Origin: Methanomassiliicoccaceae archaeon
GTDB lineage: Archaea > Thermoplasmatota > Thermoplasmata > Methanomassiliicoccales > UBA472
Reading direction: 5' to 3'
NCBI GenBank assembly: GCA_016919565.1
Contig: JACXTO010000010.1
Coordinates: 1-7,448, forward strand
DNA length: 7,448 nt
The notes beneath the pieces were generated by a model, which made no database searches, had not been told where the DNA came from, and was given only the letters and a program-made list of their open reading frames with translations. The position numbers were made by a program, and so were the translations under genes. This document shows, in pieces, positions 1-6,239 of the stretch. Every line of letters begins with the position of its first letter. Position 1 is the first letter of the stretch.

Positions 1-1759
1 AGAACAAATCGACATCTGATGCTCCAACGACAGATAGATTCAATGTAGGAGCGTCTGGCACGGTAACATAAGGCGTGGCGTTAGCATAGAAGCTCATCAT
101 GCCAATGCCTGCGCTGTTGTGAGCCGCAACCCCATGGTAGTATTCCTGCCAATTGTTCAATCCGGTGATGACCGTCGAGGTGCCAGTCGGATGCTCCGAC
201 AATGCCACATCATTTTGGTAAATTACGTAGTAATCGATTGGCCGACCTCCGTCGAAGGATGGGGCGATCCAGCTCAGGGAGATGTTGGCGTTGCCTGCGA
301 TGGCCGTGATTCCAATGGGTGCATCAGGGACGGTGAATGGTATCGATGATAGTGAGTCGGTCCTTGCTCCCTCTCCGGCGGCGTTGACAGCACCGACCTG
401 ATACCAGTAGGTCTGGCCGTTAATGGCTGTGGCGTCAAGGTAGGCTAAGCTTGAATTCGAGGAGAGCAGGGAATAAGCACCGAGTTCGGCAGCAGAACGG
501 TATACATTATAGCTCGTGATGTTGCTGGTACCCTGGTGGGCGGGAGCGGTCCATGACAATGTCACTTGGGAGTTGCCCGCGACCGCCGTGAAATTCTCAG
601 GCTGGTCTGGGCTCCCTTCGATTTGTACGGTATCCCCCATTATCAGTCCGTAGAAGTTGCCCCCGGGAGGAGGGAAGTCCGAGCTGGCGTAAGCATGACC
701 TCTAAGCCCAAGATTCCCGAATGGGATCCAATCCGATCCTACTGAGGGGGCGACGGACCCGAGGAACGTCATGGACGTTAGTGAAGGGCAGTAGCTGAAA
801 GCGCCATCGCCAATGAAAGTGAGGCCACTGCCCATTGTAACAGAGGTCAGGGAGGCGCAGCTGAAGAACGCACCAATCCCTATTGATGTGACGTTATTTC
901 CCATGGTCACCACTGTCGGGACGGAGCAGCCGTAGAATGCATTGCTTCCGATGATCGTGATGCTACTGGGGATGGTAATCTCTCCAGGTCTAGCAGCGGG
1001 GCATTTGATCAAAATGGTCTCGTTCTTGTTGTATAGTATTCCATCAATGCTGGCATAGATCGGGTTGCTGGCATTCACGTCGATCGCGGTCAGGGCGGAG
1101 CAGCCATAGAACACCCCATCCGCGATGAAAGTGACGTTGCCTGAGATGGTGATGGAGGTCAGGGCGGAGCACTCGCCGAACGTGAAGTCAAGAATATTCT
1201 CGACATTGTTGGAGATCGTTGCGGAGGATAAGGCAGTGCAGCCGAAGAAAACCGACCCTCCCATATAGGTCACGCTATCAGGGATGATTATTGAGGTTAA
1301 CGCGCTGCAATGGCCAAATGTGATGTTACCGATGGTCTTGACACTGCTGGGAATGGTCGCTGAGATTAGGGAGCGGCACCAATTGAATGCACCGTCCCCG
1401 ATGGATTCTACGCTGTCGGGGATAGTAACTGAGGCAAGATCGTAGCAATTGATGAATGCTGAGCTACCGATTGAAGTGACGCCGCTTGGAATGATGATAG
1501 AAGTTATGTTGGAGCACTCAGCGAACGCTGCTTCCCCGATGGTCACCACCGGATAGCCTCCTAGATTGGATGGGATAGTTATTGCTCCGCCAGGACCATT
1601 GTAGTCTATGATAGTGACCTCGTCGCTGCTCACCGTGTAAATATAGCCATCCTCCGAGTCCGCGCTCACTATGCCAGTAGGAACCATGGTGAACGCACCG
1701 ATTAGCAGAAGGAGCACTAATATCGAGGATCTCACTTTATTTCCTGATCTCTCAGCCAT
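1..1759 (-). CDS. Secreted BspA-like leucine-rich-repeat / fibronectin type III surface protein (partial, C-terminus off the left edge)
   Basis: The frame is open without a stop from an ATG at 1759 to base 1, giving 586 residues; the C-terminus lies outside the window. Residues 1-33 look like a signal peptide: basic start (R4, K8, R10), hydrophobic run SILVLLLLIGAF, then a likely cleavage near VSA-D. Ten LRR_5 (BspA/TpLRR) repeats follow with an exact 23-residue period, starting at residues 74, 97, 120, 143, 166, 189, 212, 270, 293 and 316. Each has the pattern IGxxAFxxCxxLTSxxIPxxV with one Cys. Residues about 231-267 are the island typical of BspA proteins (NPIYASIDGILYNK). Two Fn3 domains follow (about 384-477 and 478-568) and a third begins near 569. 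At least eleven N-x-S/T sequons suggest a glycosylated exported protein. Such proteins usually mediate adhesion; the partner and the anchor cannot be seen. GGGTG at 1765-1769 is a plausible ribosome site. GC looks lower than in the neighbouring genes. The protein class is firm, its role is inferred. Confidence 0.9.
   Translation of the reverse strand, partial: MAERSGNKVRSSILVLLLLIGAFTMVPTGIVSADSEDGYIYTVSSDEVTIIDYNGPGGAITIPSNLGGYPVVTIGEAAFAECSNITSIIIPSGVTSIGSSAFINCYDLASVTIPDSVESIGDGAFNWCRSLISATIPSSVKTIGNITFGHCSALTSIIIPDSVTYMGGSVFFGCTALSSATISNNVENILDFTFGECSALTSITISGNVTFIADGVFYGCSALTAIDVNASNPIYASIDGILYNKNETILIKCPAARPGEITIPSSITIIGSNAFYGCSVPTVVTMGNNVTSIGIGAFFSCASLTSVTMGSGLTFIGDGAFSYCPSLTSMTFLGSVAPSVGSDWIPFGNLGLRGHAYASSDFPPPGGNFYGLIMGDTVQIEGSPDQPENFTAVAGNSQVTLSWTAPAHQGTSNITSYNVYRSAAELGAYSLLSSNSSLAYLDATAINGQTYWYQVGAVNAAGEGARTDSLSSIPFTVPDAPIGITAIAGNANISLSWIAPSFDGGRPIDYYVIYQNDVALSEHPTGTSTVITGLNNWQEYYHGVAAHNSAGIGMMSFYANATPYVTVPDAPTLNLSVVGASDVDLF
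746..1540 (-). repeat. Coding tandem repeats: ten LRR_5 units of 69 bases
   Basis: Within the surface-protein gene, seven consecutive 23-codon units occupy about 1067-1540 and three more about 746-952. They are separated by the non-repeat island (residues about 231-269). The period is exactly 69 bases within each block. Parts are alike at DNA level: phrases such as 'gtcagggcggagca' (plus-strand view) recur near 1089 and 1159, and a close variant lies near 846. Such repeats can expand or contract by recombination or slippage. Confidence 0.85.
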
Positions 1760-1787
1760 TGAAACACCCGCTCTGATGCCACTTGCA

Positions 1788-1801
1788 GTATCATAAAAAT
1801 G
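1788..1801 (-). promoter_or_regulatory. Possible TATA box for the LRR/Fn3 surface-protein gene
   Basis: On the minus strand the T-rich segment ATTTTTATGATAC lies about 35 bases before the ATG. With the usual archaeal spacing of about 26 bases, transcription would start near 1769-1771, leaving a leader of about 10 bases that still carries GGGTG. The match to the archaeal TATA consensus is only fair. Another AT-rich stretch further upstream (1823-1840) is a weaker candidate. Confidence 0.3.
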
Positions 1802-1929
1802 GGTTAAAATTCGTATACCTGACTAATGAATTAAAGATTTGTGGAGCTGAAGCGAAGATGGATTTATTCAATAGGGAATGATGATACATGTTGGCCCGCC
1901 ATTTCTTCTGGCCTCAAATCCACATCGGA

Positions 1930-1980
1930 TCACTAATGACCAATCATTACATGATAAGCCAGATAATGATTGATTAGTGA
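1930..1980. repeat. AT-rich 17-bp inverted repeat with 14-base spacer
   Basis: The right arm, 1964-1980, read in reverse complement is TCACTAATCAATCATTA. The left arm, 1930-1949, is the same 17 bases with three extra bases (GAC) inserted after TCACTAAT. The spacer is 1950-1963. The arms pair over 8 + 9 bp with a 3-base bulge, far beyond chance for one intergenic region. It lies about 170 bases from each flanking start codon and beside no gene end, so it is not an obvious terminator. Options are a regulator site, a structured leader of an unseen transcript, or a relic of a small mobile element. Confidence 0.75.
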
Positions 1981-2116
1981 AATAGCTAGTTTGGCTAGTA
2001 GTAAGTGGCATGTCAGTAAAGAGGAAAGGTGAAAGGGCTTGGAGGACAGGCGAGCTTCGTGGTGCAACTCTTTTCACCAGCATACTTTGTGTCGTCGTCT
2101 TTGTCACTGGAAACAT

Positions 2117-2124
2117 ATTTATAT
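2117..2124 (+). promoter_or_regulatory. TATA box of the S8e gene
   Basis: ATTTATAT is a good archaeal TATA element, preceded by an A-rich BRE-like segment (GGAAAC, 2109-2114). The expected start of transcription, about 26 bases downstream, is near 2145-2147, only a few bases before the ATG at 2154. The mRNA leader would therefore be very short. The GAGG ribosome site (2144-2147) sits at the predicted 5' end, so the true start may be slightly upstream. The box argues that the longer open frame beginning at 2010 is not the real protein start. Confidence 0.7.
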
Positions 2125-2153
2125 CATGCTCCATTTTTGCCAAGAGGATAACT

Positions 2154-2534
2154 ATGTCATTGTGGCAGGGCAAATCACGACGCAAACCTTCGGGCGGAAG
2201 GCTGCGCCTATCAAGGAAGAAGCGTCGCTTCGAGATCGGTCATGACGCTCAATACACATACCTGGGCGAGACCCGACTGCAGAAGTTCCGCGTTCGCGGC
2301 GGCAACTCCAAGGTCAGGATGCTGAAGGCCATCTACGCCAACGTGATGGACCCAGCGACCAAGAAGACCCAGAAGGTCAGGATCGTCACCGTCAAGGAGA
2401 ACCACGCCAACTCCAACTACGTGCAGCGCAACATCATGAACAAGGGCGCCATCATCCAGACGGACCTGGGATTGGCAAAGGTCACTTCCCGACCCGGTCA
2501 AGACGGAGCGATAAACGCGGTACTGGTGAAGTGA
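2154..2534 (+). CDS. rps8e: 30S ribosomal protein S8e
   Basis: This is a 126-residue small-subunit ribosomal protein of the archaeal/eukaryotic S8e family, an rRNA-binding component of the 30S subunit. The N-terminus MSLWQGKSRRKPSGGRLR is the family signature. It is followed by a very basic region (SRKKRRFEIG), the core FRVRGGNSKVRMLKA and the C-terminal part VQRNIMNKGAIIQT. The length is normal for archaeal S8e (about 125-130). The ATG at 2154 was chosen because the signature starts there and a GAGG ribosome site lies at 2144-2147 with six bases of spacing. The frame is open 48 codons further upstream, but that part contains the TATA box and does not belong to the family. SRP19 follows 41 bases downstream, probably on the same mRNA, an arrangement also known from other euryarchaea. 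Identification is secure. Confidence 0.96.
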   Translation: MSLWQGKSRRKPSGGRLRLSRKKRRFEIGHDAQYTYLGETRLQKFRVRGGNSKVRMLKAIYANVMDPATKKTQKVRIVTVKENHANSNYVQRNIMNKGAIIQTDLGLAKVTSRPGQDGAINAVLVK

Positions 2535-2575
2535 TCCGCTTCGCCCTCCGCTAAACCCGTTACTCGGTGGTCGAA

Positions 2576-2863
2576 ATGGATACTGAGAAATCCTGGGTGC
2601 TCTGGCCCGAGTATTTTGATTCCACTCTCACCCGAGCCCAGGGCCGCAAGGTCAACAAGAAGCTGGCAGTGCCAGAACCGAGCCTCGAAATGATCTCCAA
2701 GGCGCTGCAGAAGCTCGGCATCGAACACACCCTGGAGGAGGAGAAATCCTATCCAGGCGAGTGGTATCTGAAGAAGGGGAGGGCATTGGTACCCATCACC
2801 ATCCCCAAGGGCCAGCTCCTGGTGAAGGTCGGGGAGATCCTGGTCCGGTCTCAGCGGTCCTGA
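2576..2863 (+). CDS. srp19: Signal recognition particle subunit SRP19
   Basis: This 95-residue protein binds the SRP RNA and promotes its assembly with SRP54, which targets nascent secretory and membrane proteins to the translocon. The family motif is near the N-terminus: [17 protein letters not shown], about residues 10-26. It is followed by the [16 protein letters not shown] helix and the basic segment YLKKGRALV. The length fits archaeal SRP19 (about 90-100). An in-frame GTG at 2567 would add MVE. I prefer the ATG at 2576 because GGTGG (2566-2570) is then a ribosome site with five bases of spacing, whereas the GTG lies inside it. No separate promoter is obvious in the 41-base gap after S8e, so the two genes are likely cotranscribed. 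Its last 13 bases overlap the 3' end of the convergent DUF211 gene. Confidence 0.95.
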   Translation: MDTEKSWVLWPEYFDSTLTRAQGRKVNKKLAVPEPSLEMISKALQKLGIEHTLEEEKSYPGEWYLKKGRALVPITIPKGQLLVKVGEILVRSQRS

Positions 2864-3141
2864 GGGGTCTCGACTTCCTCGACCATCTTCTTGCCGGCAG
2901 AAACGCTGTCGACCGAATGGATGACGGCGCCGGTCTCGGAGATCGCCGACTCGATGGAATCAAAATCCAGCGCGCTGCCCTCGATCGTGATCTTTATGCT
3001 CTCCGTCTCCTGATCCACCTCTTCCAGCGTGAGGTTCACACCGGACACCCCTTCCAGTACGCTCAGCTTGCGAGCGAGCTCCACGATGGTGGGGTGATGC
3101 GGCTTTAGCACATCCAGCACCAGTCTGCGAATATCTGTCAT
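2851..3141 (-). CDS. DUF211 family protein
   Basis: This small 96-residue protein matches the archaeal DUF211 family (COG1888). The hallmarks are the start [19 protein letters not shown], the central [25 protein letters not shown] and [13 protein letters not shown] near the C-terminus. Family members, such as the structurally studied MTH889, have a ferredoxin-like fold; their biochemical role is not settled, and metal (Ca2+) binding with oligomerization has been proposed. The predicted protein is acidic and soluble, with no signal peptide or membrane segment. On its own strand GAGG (3145-3148) lies three bases before the ATG, a close but usable ribosome site. The gene is divergent from the NAD(P)HX repair operon across 95 bases and convergent with SRP19. 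Family assignment is firm, function unknown. Confidence 0.92.
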   Translation of the reverse strand: MTDIRRLVLDVLKPHHPTIVELARKLSVLEGVSGVNLTLEEVDQETESIKITIEGSALDFDSIESAISETGAVIHSVDSVSAGKKMVEEVETPQDR

Positions 3142-3172
3142 CGTCCTCTAACCCAGCTTTAGAGCGTTTAAC

Positions 3173-3181
3173 GAATAATAA
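3173..3181 (-). promoter_or_regulatory. Possible TATA box for the DUF211 gene
   Basis: The minus strand reads TTATTATT here, centred near 3177. Transcription would start about 26 bases on, near 3151, giving a leader of about ten bases that includes the GAGG ribosome site at 3145-3148. The element sits in the middle of a short inverted repeat (GAGCG 3162-3166 / CGCTC 3188-3192). Spacing is good, consensus match only moderate. Confidence 0.4.
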
Positions 3182-3203
3182 CGTTTGCGCTCGGCCAAGG
3201 CAA

Positions 3204-3214
3204 ACCATTATTCC
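3204..3214 (+). promoter_or_regulatory. Possible TATA box for a leaderless nnr transcript
   Basis: The AT-rich stretch AAACCATTATTC is centred about 27 bases before the ATG at 3237. No purine-rich ribosome site precedes that ATG (the sequence is gattttgcccc), so transcription starting at or just before the start codon would explain both observations. The match to the TATA consensus is weak. Confidence 0.4.
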
Positions 3215-3236
3215 CTTGCAAGGCTGATTTTGCCCC

Positions 3237-4670
3237 ATGCTCCCCTATACCGAATTCCGCATCCTGGACATCAACGCTGAGTCCCTGGGCGTGCCGACCA
3301 GTCTGTTGATGGAGAATGCGGGACGGGCAGTCGCCACGACCGTCTCCGACCGGTTCGGGAAGGGGAAGCGCATCATCGTCCTCTGCGGGACTGGCAACAA
3401 CGGCGGGGATGGGTTCGTGGCAGCTCGGCACCTCAGAGAGGACAACGAGGTGAGCGTTCTCCTGGCGAGACCGGAGGCAGAGATAAAGACCCAGATCGCC
3501 AAGCATGCTTTCATGGCGGTAAGGGACCTGGTGGTCGAGGGTGCCTCCAGCAACTTGTCCGATTTCGACGTGATCGTCGACGCGCTCCTGGGAACGGGGG
3601 TCAAGGGTCACCCAGCGGAGCCCTATTCCAGCCTGATAGAACGCATCAACCGATCCGCCCGACCGGTGGTGGCGGTGGACGTCCCCTCCGGCCTTGGGAC
3701 CGATAATATGGTGCGGCCGATGATCACTGTTACTTTCCACGATGTGAAAGAAGGCATGACAAAGGAGAATTCCGGCGAGATCGTCATCGTTGACATAGGG
3801 ATCCCACCAGACGCGGTGAAGTACGTGGGACCGGGCGAGTTCCTCCACTACCCTATTCCCTCCCAGGACTCCCATAAGGGGATGAACGGGCGCGTCCTCG
3901 TCGTCGGAGGCGGCCCCTATACTGGCGCGCCAGCCCTGGCCGGGCTGGGGGCGTACCGCATCAAGGTCGACCTGGTCCGCATTGCCACCCCTGCCCGCTC
4001 CTATCTCCCGGTAGCTGGCTATTCTCCGAACTTCATCGTCCACGAGCTCAGCGGCGACATCTTGACCGAGAAGGATGTGCCCATTGTCCTGGAACTTATC
4101 GATAAAGCGGAGGCGGTCCTGATCGGCCCTGGTCTGGGCAGCGCGGAGGAGACCCTGCGTGCCATCAGGGCGATCGTGGGAGCATGCGACCGGCCGATGG
4201 TCATCGATGCCGATGCCATCACCGCGGTGGCGAAGGACAGGAGCGTTCTCGTCGGAAGAAAAGGAGTGATCACGCCGCACGCCGGCGAGTTCATGAGCCT
4301 GAGCGGGGAGAAGCTGCCAGAGGACTACGAGCAGCGCCGGAAGCCCGCCATGGAGCTGGCCAAGGCGCTCGGTTTCACCATACTGCTCAAGGGACGCATC
4401 GACGTCATCGCCGACGGTTCGCGCTGCAAGCTGAACCGCACCGGCAACGCCGGCATGAGCGTCGGAGGCACCGGAGACGTGCTGGCCGGCGAGGTGGCAG
4501 GCCTGCTCTCCCGAGGGGTCGCCCCCTTCGATGCCGCCAGGATCGCAGCCTACGTCAACGGGGCAGCTGGAGATCTGGCCTATCAGACCCTGGGGTTCAG
4601 CCTGCTCGCTACGGACGTGATCGATCACGTGCCGTTCGCGCTCAAGGAGCAGCTTGATAGGTATTTGTAG
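3237..4670 (+). CDS. nnr: Bifunctional NAD(P)H-hydrate epimerase / ADP-dependent NAD(P)H-hydrate dehydratase
   Basis: This 477-residue fusion repairs hydrated NADH and NADPH (NADHX/NADPHX). The N-terminal YjeF_N (NnrE) domain interconverts R and S epimers; the C-terminal ribokinase-like NnrD domain dehydrates the S form using ADP. NnrE signatures are MENAGRA (25-31), GTGNNGGDGFVAARHL (51-66), VDALLGTG (114-121) and AVDVPSG (146-152). The NnrD domain starts near 214 (HKGMNGRVLVVGG). It shows LIGPGLGS (295-302), VIDADAI (322-328), TPHAGE (346-351) and GTGDVLAG (411-418), with Asp414 the expected catalytic base. Both domains look complete and the length is typical of the fused enzyme. The start is ATG without a ribosome site, which suggests a leaderless mRNA. 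It is first in an apparent operon; the next gene begins 20 bases after its stop. Confidence 0.96.
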   Translation: MLPYTEFRILDINAESLGVPTSLLMENAGRAVATTVSDRFGKGKRIIVLCGTGNNGGDGFVAARHLREDNEVSVLLARPEAEIKTQIAKHAFMAVRDLVVEGASSNLSDFDVIVDALLGTGVKGHPAEPYSSLIERINRSARPVVAVDVPSGLGTDNMVRPMITVTFHDVKEGMTKENSGEIVIVDIGIPPDAVKYVGPGEFLHYPIPSQDSHKGMNGRVLVVGGGPYTGAPALAGLGAYRIKVDLVRIATPARSYLPVAGYSPNFIVHELSGDILTEKDVPIVLELIDKAEAVLIGPGLGSAEETLRAIRAIVGACDRPMVIDADAITAVAKDRSVLVGRKGVITPHAGEFMSLSGEKLPEDYEQRRKPAMELAKALGFTILLKGRIDVIADGSRCKLNRTGNAGMSVGGTGDVLAGEVAGLLSRGVAPFDAARIAAYVNGAAGDLAYQTLGFSLLATDVIDHVPFALKEQLDRYL

Positions 4671-4690
4671 TCCGAAGCGATTGAAAGGGC

Positions 4691-5368
4691 GTGCGATTGG
4701 CGATAATATCTGACATCCATTCGAATCTGCCAGCCCTTGAGGTCGCGATGGAGCATATCGCGAAGGAGGGCGTGGACGATATCCTGTGCGCCGGGGACAT
4801 CGTCGGCTACGGGCCGTTCCCCAACGAGGTCATAGAGCGATTGAGCAGGATCGAGATCATCTCGATTCTGGGGAACCATGACCGGGCGGTGCTCTCCCAC
4901 GACTCCAGCAACATGAACATCCAGGCCCAGGATGCCATTTGGTGGACGATCGGGGACCTGAAGGAGGAGGGGAAGGCCTATCTAGCCCGCCTCAGCGCCA
5001 GGAGGTCATTCTCCTGGAACGGCCTGAGGATCGGGATCTACCATGGATCGCCGCGCAACGATGATGAGTACGTACCGGAGGAGAGCGCCGGGGATGAGCT
5101 GCTCGAAAAGGCGAGATGCGATTTTCTGGTGCTAGGGCATACCCATATTCCCTTTGTTAGAAGCCTGGACAATGGCACGATCGTCAACCCTGGCTCCATT
5201 GGGCAACCGAGGGACGGCGATCCCAGGGCGAGCCTGACGATCTACGATCACCGGCTGCGCAGGTTCGAGGTGAAAAGGCTGGCATATGACATCGATGCGG
5301 TGGCCGAGGCCATCAAATCGAGCGGGCTTCCATCCTTCCTCTCCATGCGGCTCTACAGCGGCATCTGA
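4691..5368 (+). CDS. Metallophosphoesterase, COG0639/YfcE-like (Metallophos_2)
   Basis: This 225-residue cytosolic phosphoesterase has the two-metal calcineurin-like fold. All metal-binding motifs are present: D8-x-H10 (SDIH), GD at 35-36 (GDIVGYGPFPNE), GNHD at 61-64, H118 (YHGS) and GHTH at 149-152. After these come NPGSIGQPRDGDPRA (166-180) and a C-terminal segment VAEAIKSSGLPSFLSMRL, which is characteristic of the COG0639-type proteins of about 240 residues rather than the shorter MJ0936 type. The substrate is not known and should not be guessed from the fold. I chose the GTG at 4691 because it places the family's MRLAIISDIH at the N-terminus, with AAAGGG just upstream; spacing is short, and a TTG at 4697 is a weaker alternative. 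It lies 20 bases after nnr, most likely cotranscribed. Confidence 0.92.
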   Translation: MRLAIISDIHSNLPALEVAMEHIAKEGVDDILCAGDIVGYGPFPNEVIERLSRIEIISILGNHDRAVLSHDSSNMNIQAQDAIWWTIGDLKEEGKAYLARLSARRSFSWNGLRIGIYHGSPRNDDEYVPEESAGDELLEKARCDFLVLGHTHIPFVRSLDNGTIVNPGSIGQPRDGDPRASLTIYDHRLRRFEVKRLAYDIDAVAEAIKSSGLPSFLSMRLYSGI

Positions 5369-5423
5369 AGCTGCGACCGGAATCCTTTTTCCCTACGGCA
5401 GGCGTTGGCTATCGAGTGATGTA

Positions 5424-6221
5424 ATGTCCCTTCGAGCCTCGCCTGTAATCGACCATCCAGCCTTGCGGATACTGGACGGAGGGTCGATATTGTGCGCCGG
5501 CGACCTCCACATCGGGCTCGAGGACGAGATGCAGTCGAAGGGCGTCATCGTCCCTAGCCAGACGATGAGGATGGAGCGGGAGCTCGTCGCAATGGCCGAG
5601 GGGTGCGAGCGGCTTGTCCTCCTGGGCGACATCAAGCATCAGGTGCCAGGCACCAGCGAGCAGGAGCACTCCGAGCTGCCGCGCTTCTTTGATGCACTGA
5701 GAAGAGTGTTCGCGGAGATAGACGTCGTTAAAGGCAACCACGACGTCGGCATCGAGGACATCGCCTTCGAGGGCGTGCACATCCATCCGCCCTCGGGCTT
5801 TGCCACGGAGGAGGTGGGTTTCGTCCATGGTCACGTCTGGCCTTCCTCCGAGGTCATGTCTAGCAAGACCCTGGTGATGGCTCACAACCACCCGGCGGTG
5901 CTGTTCAAGGATGGCGTTGGCAACATCATGACGGAGCGCTGTTGGCTCAGGGCCAAGTTCAACGACAAGGCGCGGGGGCGCTATTCCGAGCTCCCGGAGG
6001 AGGTCATCGTCATGCCCTCCATGAACCCGACCATCAAGGGGAGCCCGGTGAACCTGGAGGGCGGCAGGCTGCTCGGCCCGCTGTTCGCTCAGGGCATGAT
6101 CGACGTCGACGAGGCGAAGGTCTACCTTCTGGACGGCATCAACCTCGGGACGGTGAGAAGCCTGAGGGTAGAGAGGCCGAGACGCTATCGATACTGGACG
6201 AAAGAAAAAGAAGAGAAATGA
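5424..6221 (+). CDS. SbcD-related archaeal metallophosphoesterase (COG1407 / ICC-like)
   Basis: This 265-residue two-metal phosphoesterase is of the archaeal SbcD-related type, related to the bacterial ligase-associated PdeM group. Motifs in order: GDLHIGLE (26-33, D27 and H29), LLGDIKHQ (66-73, D69 and H72), KGNHD (103-107), HGH (135-137) and AHNHP (153-157). The last replaces the G of the usual GHxH by A but keeps both histidines. The C-terminus ends with a very basic/charged tail (RPRRYRYWTKEKEEK). DNA or nucleotide phosphodiesters are plausible substrates by analogy only. The frame is open from 5286, but I chose the ATG at 5424: the upstream part overlaps the previous gene and is not family-like, and GAGTGAT (5414-5420) can serve as a ribosome site. 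It follows the first phosphoesterase after 55 bases and converges on the hydrogenase gene 18 bases downstream. Confidence 0.9.
   Translation: MSLRASPVIDHPALRILDGGSILCAGDLHIGLEDEMQSKGVIVPSQTMRMERELVAMAEGCERLVLLGDIKHQVPGTSEQEHSELPRFFDALRRVFAEIDVVKGNHDVGIEDIAFEGVHIHPPSGFATEEVGFVHGHVWPSSEVMSSKTLVMAHNHPAVLFKDGVGNIMTERCWLRAKFNDKARGRYSELPEEVIVMPSMNPTIKGSPVNLEGGRLLGPLFAQGMIDVDEAKVYLLDGINLGTVRSLRVERPRRYRYWTKEKEEK
6201..6218 (-). terminator. U-rich terminator of the hydrogenase transcript, inside the opposing gene's 3' end
   Basis: On the minus strand, 22-39 bases after the hydrogenase stop codon, the sequence is TTTCTCTTCTTTTTCTTT, with 13 T in 18 bases. Archaeal RNA polymerase terminates at such U-rich tracts without a hairpin. 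The same bases encode the lysine/glutamate tail of the plus-strand phosphoesterase. Confidence 0.5.
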
Positions 6222-6239
6222 AAGGGATTGGAAGGGGTT

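Larger units (their letters stand above)
1760..2153. other. 394-base divergent intergenic region
   Basis: This lies between the minus-strand surface-protein start and the plus-strand S8e start. It is AT-rich for most of its length. It contains the probable minus promoter (1788-1801), the inverted repeat 1930-1980, a weak 7-bp inverted repeat (GGTGAAA at 2028-2034 with TTTCACC at 2072-2078) and the S8e TATA box (2117-2124). ACTAATGA occurs as a direct repeat at 1822-1829 and 1932-1939. I see no tRNA-like fold, no C/D-box pair and no convincing reading frame. Open frames crossing it match no family and run through promoter elements. Confidence 0.7.

Noticed and set aside
119..349. Plus-strand open frame of 76 codons
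   Set aside because: It is antisense to the Fn3 domains of the surface protein and shows no protein-like pattern.
1877..1890. Possible C/D-box guide RNA, because ATGATGA matches box C
   Set aside because: No CTGA box D follows at a suitable distance and no C'/D' pair is visible.
2028..2078. GGTGAAA / TTTCACC inverted repeat as a riboswitch or terminator
   Set aside because: Only 7 bp with a 37-base loop, upstream of the S8e TATA box and with no supporting structure.
2010..2153. 48-codon N-terminal extension of S8e, with a hydrophobic membrane-like stretch
   Set aside because: The family signature begins at the ATG at 2154, which has its own GAGG site, and the extension contains the TATA box and intergenic-type sequence.
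1868..2185. Minus-strand open frame of 105 codons
   Set aside because: It overlaps the S8e start and promoter and the inverted repeat, matches no family I know, and has no convincing ribosome site.
3168..4628. Long minus-strand open frame of 486 codons opposite nnr
   Set aside because: nnr on the plus strand has complete NnrE and NnrD motifs; the antisense frame is a GC-rich shadow with no recognisable domain.
5386..5390. Short T run between the two phosphoesterases as a terminator
   Set aside because: Only five consecutive T in a GC-rich context; too weak to claim termination inside the operon.
5286..5423. Upstream extension of the second phosphoesterase
   Set aside because: It overlaps the preceding phosphoesterase gene and its translation is not family-like; the ATG at 5424 fits the N-terminus better.
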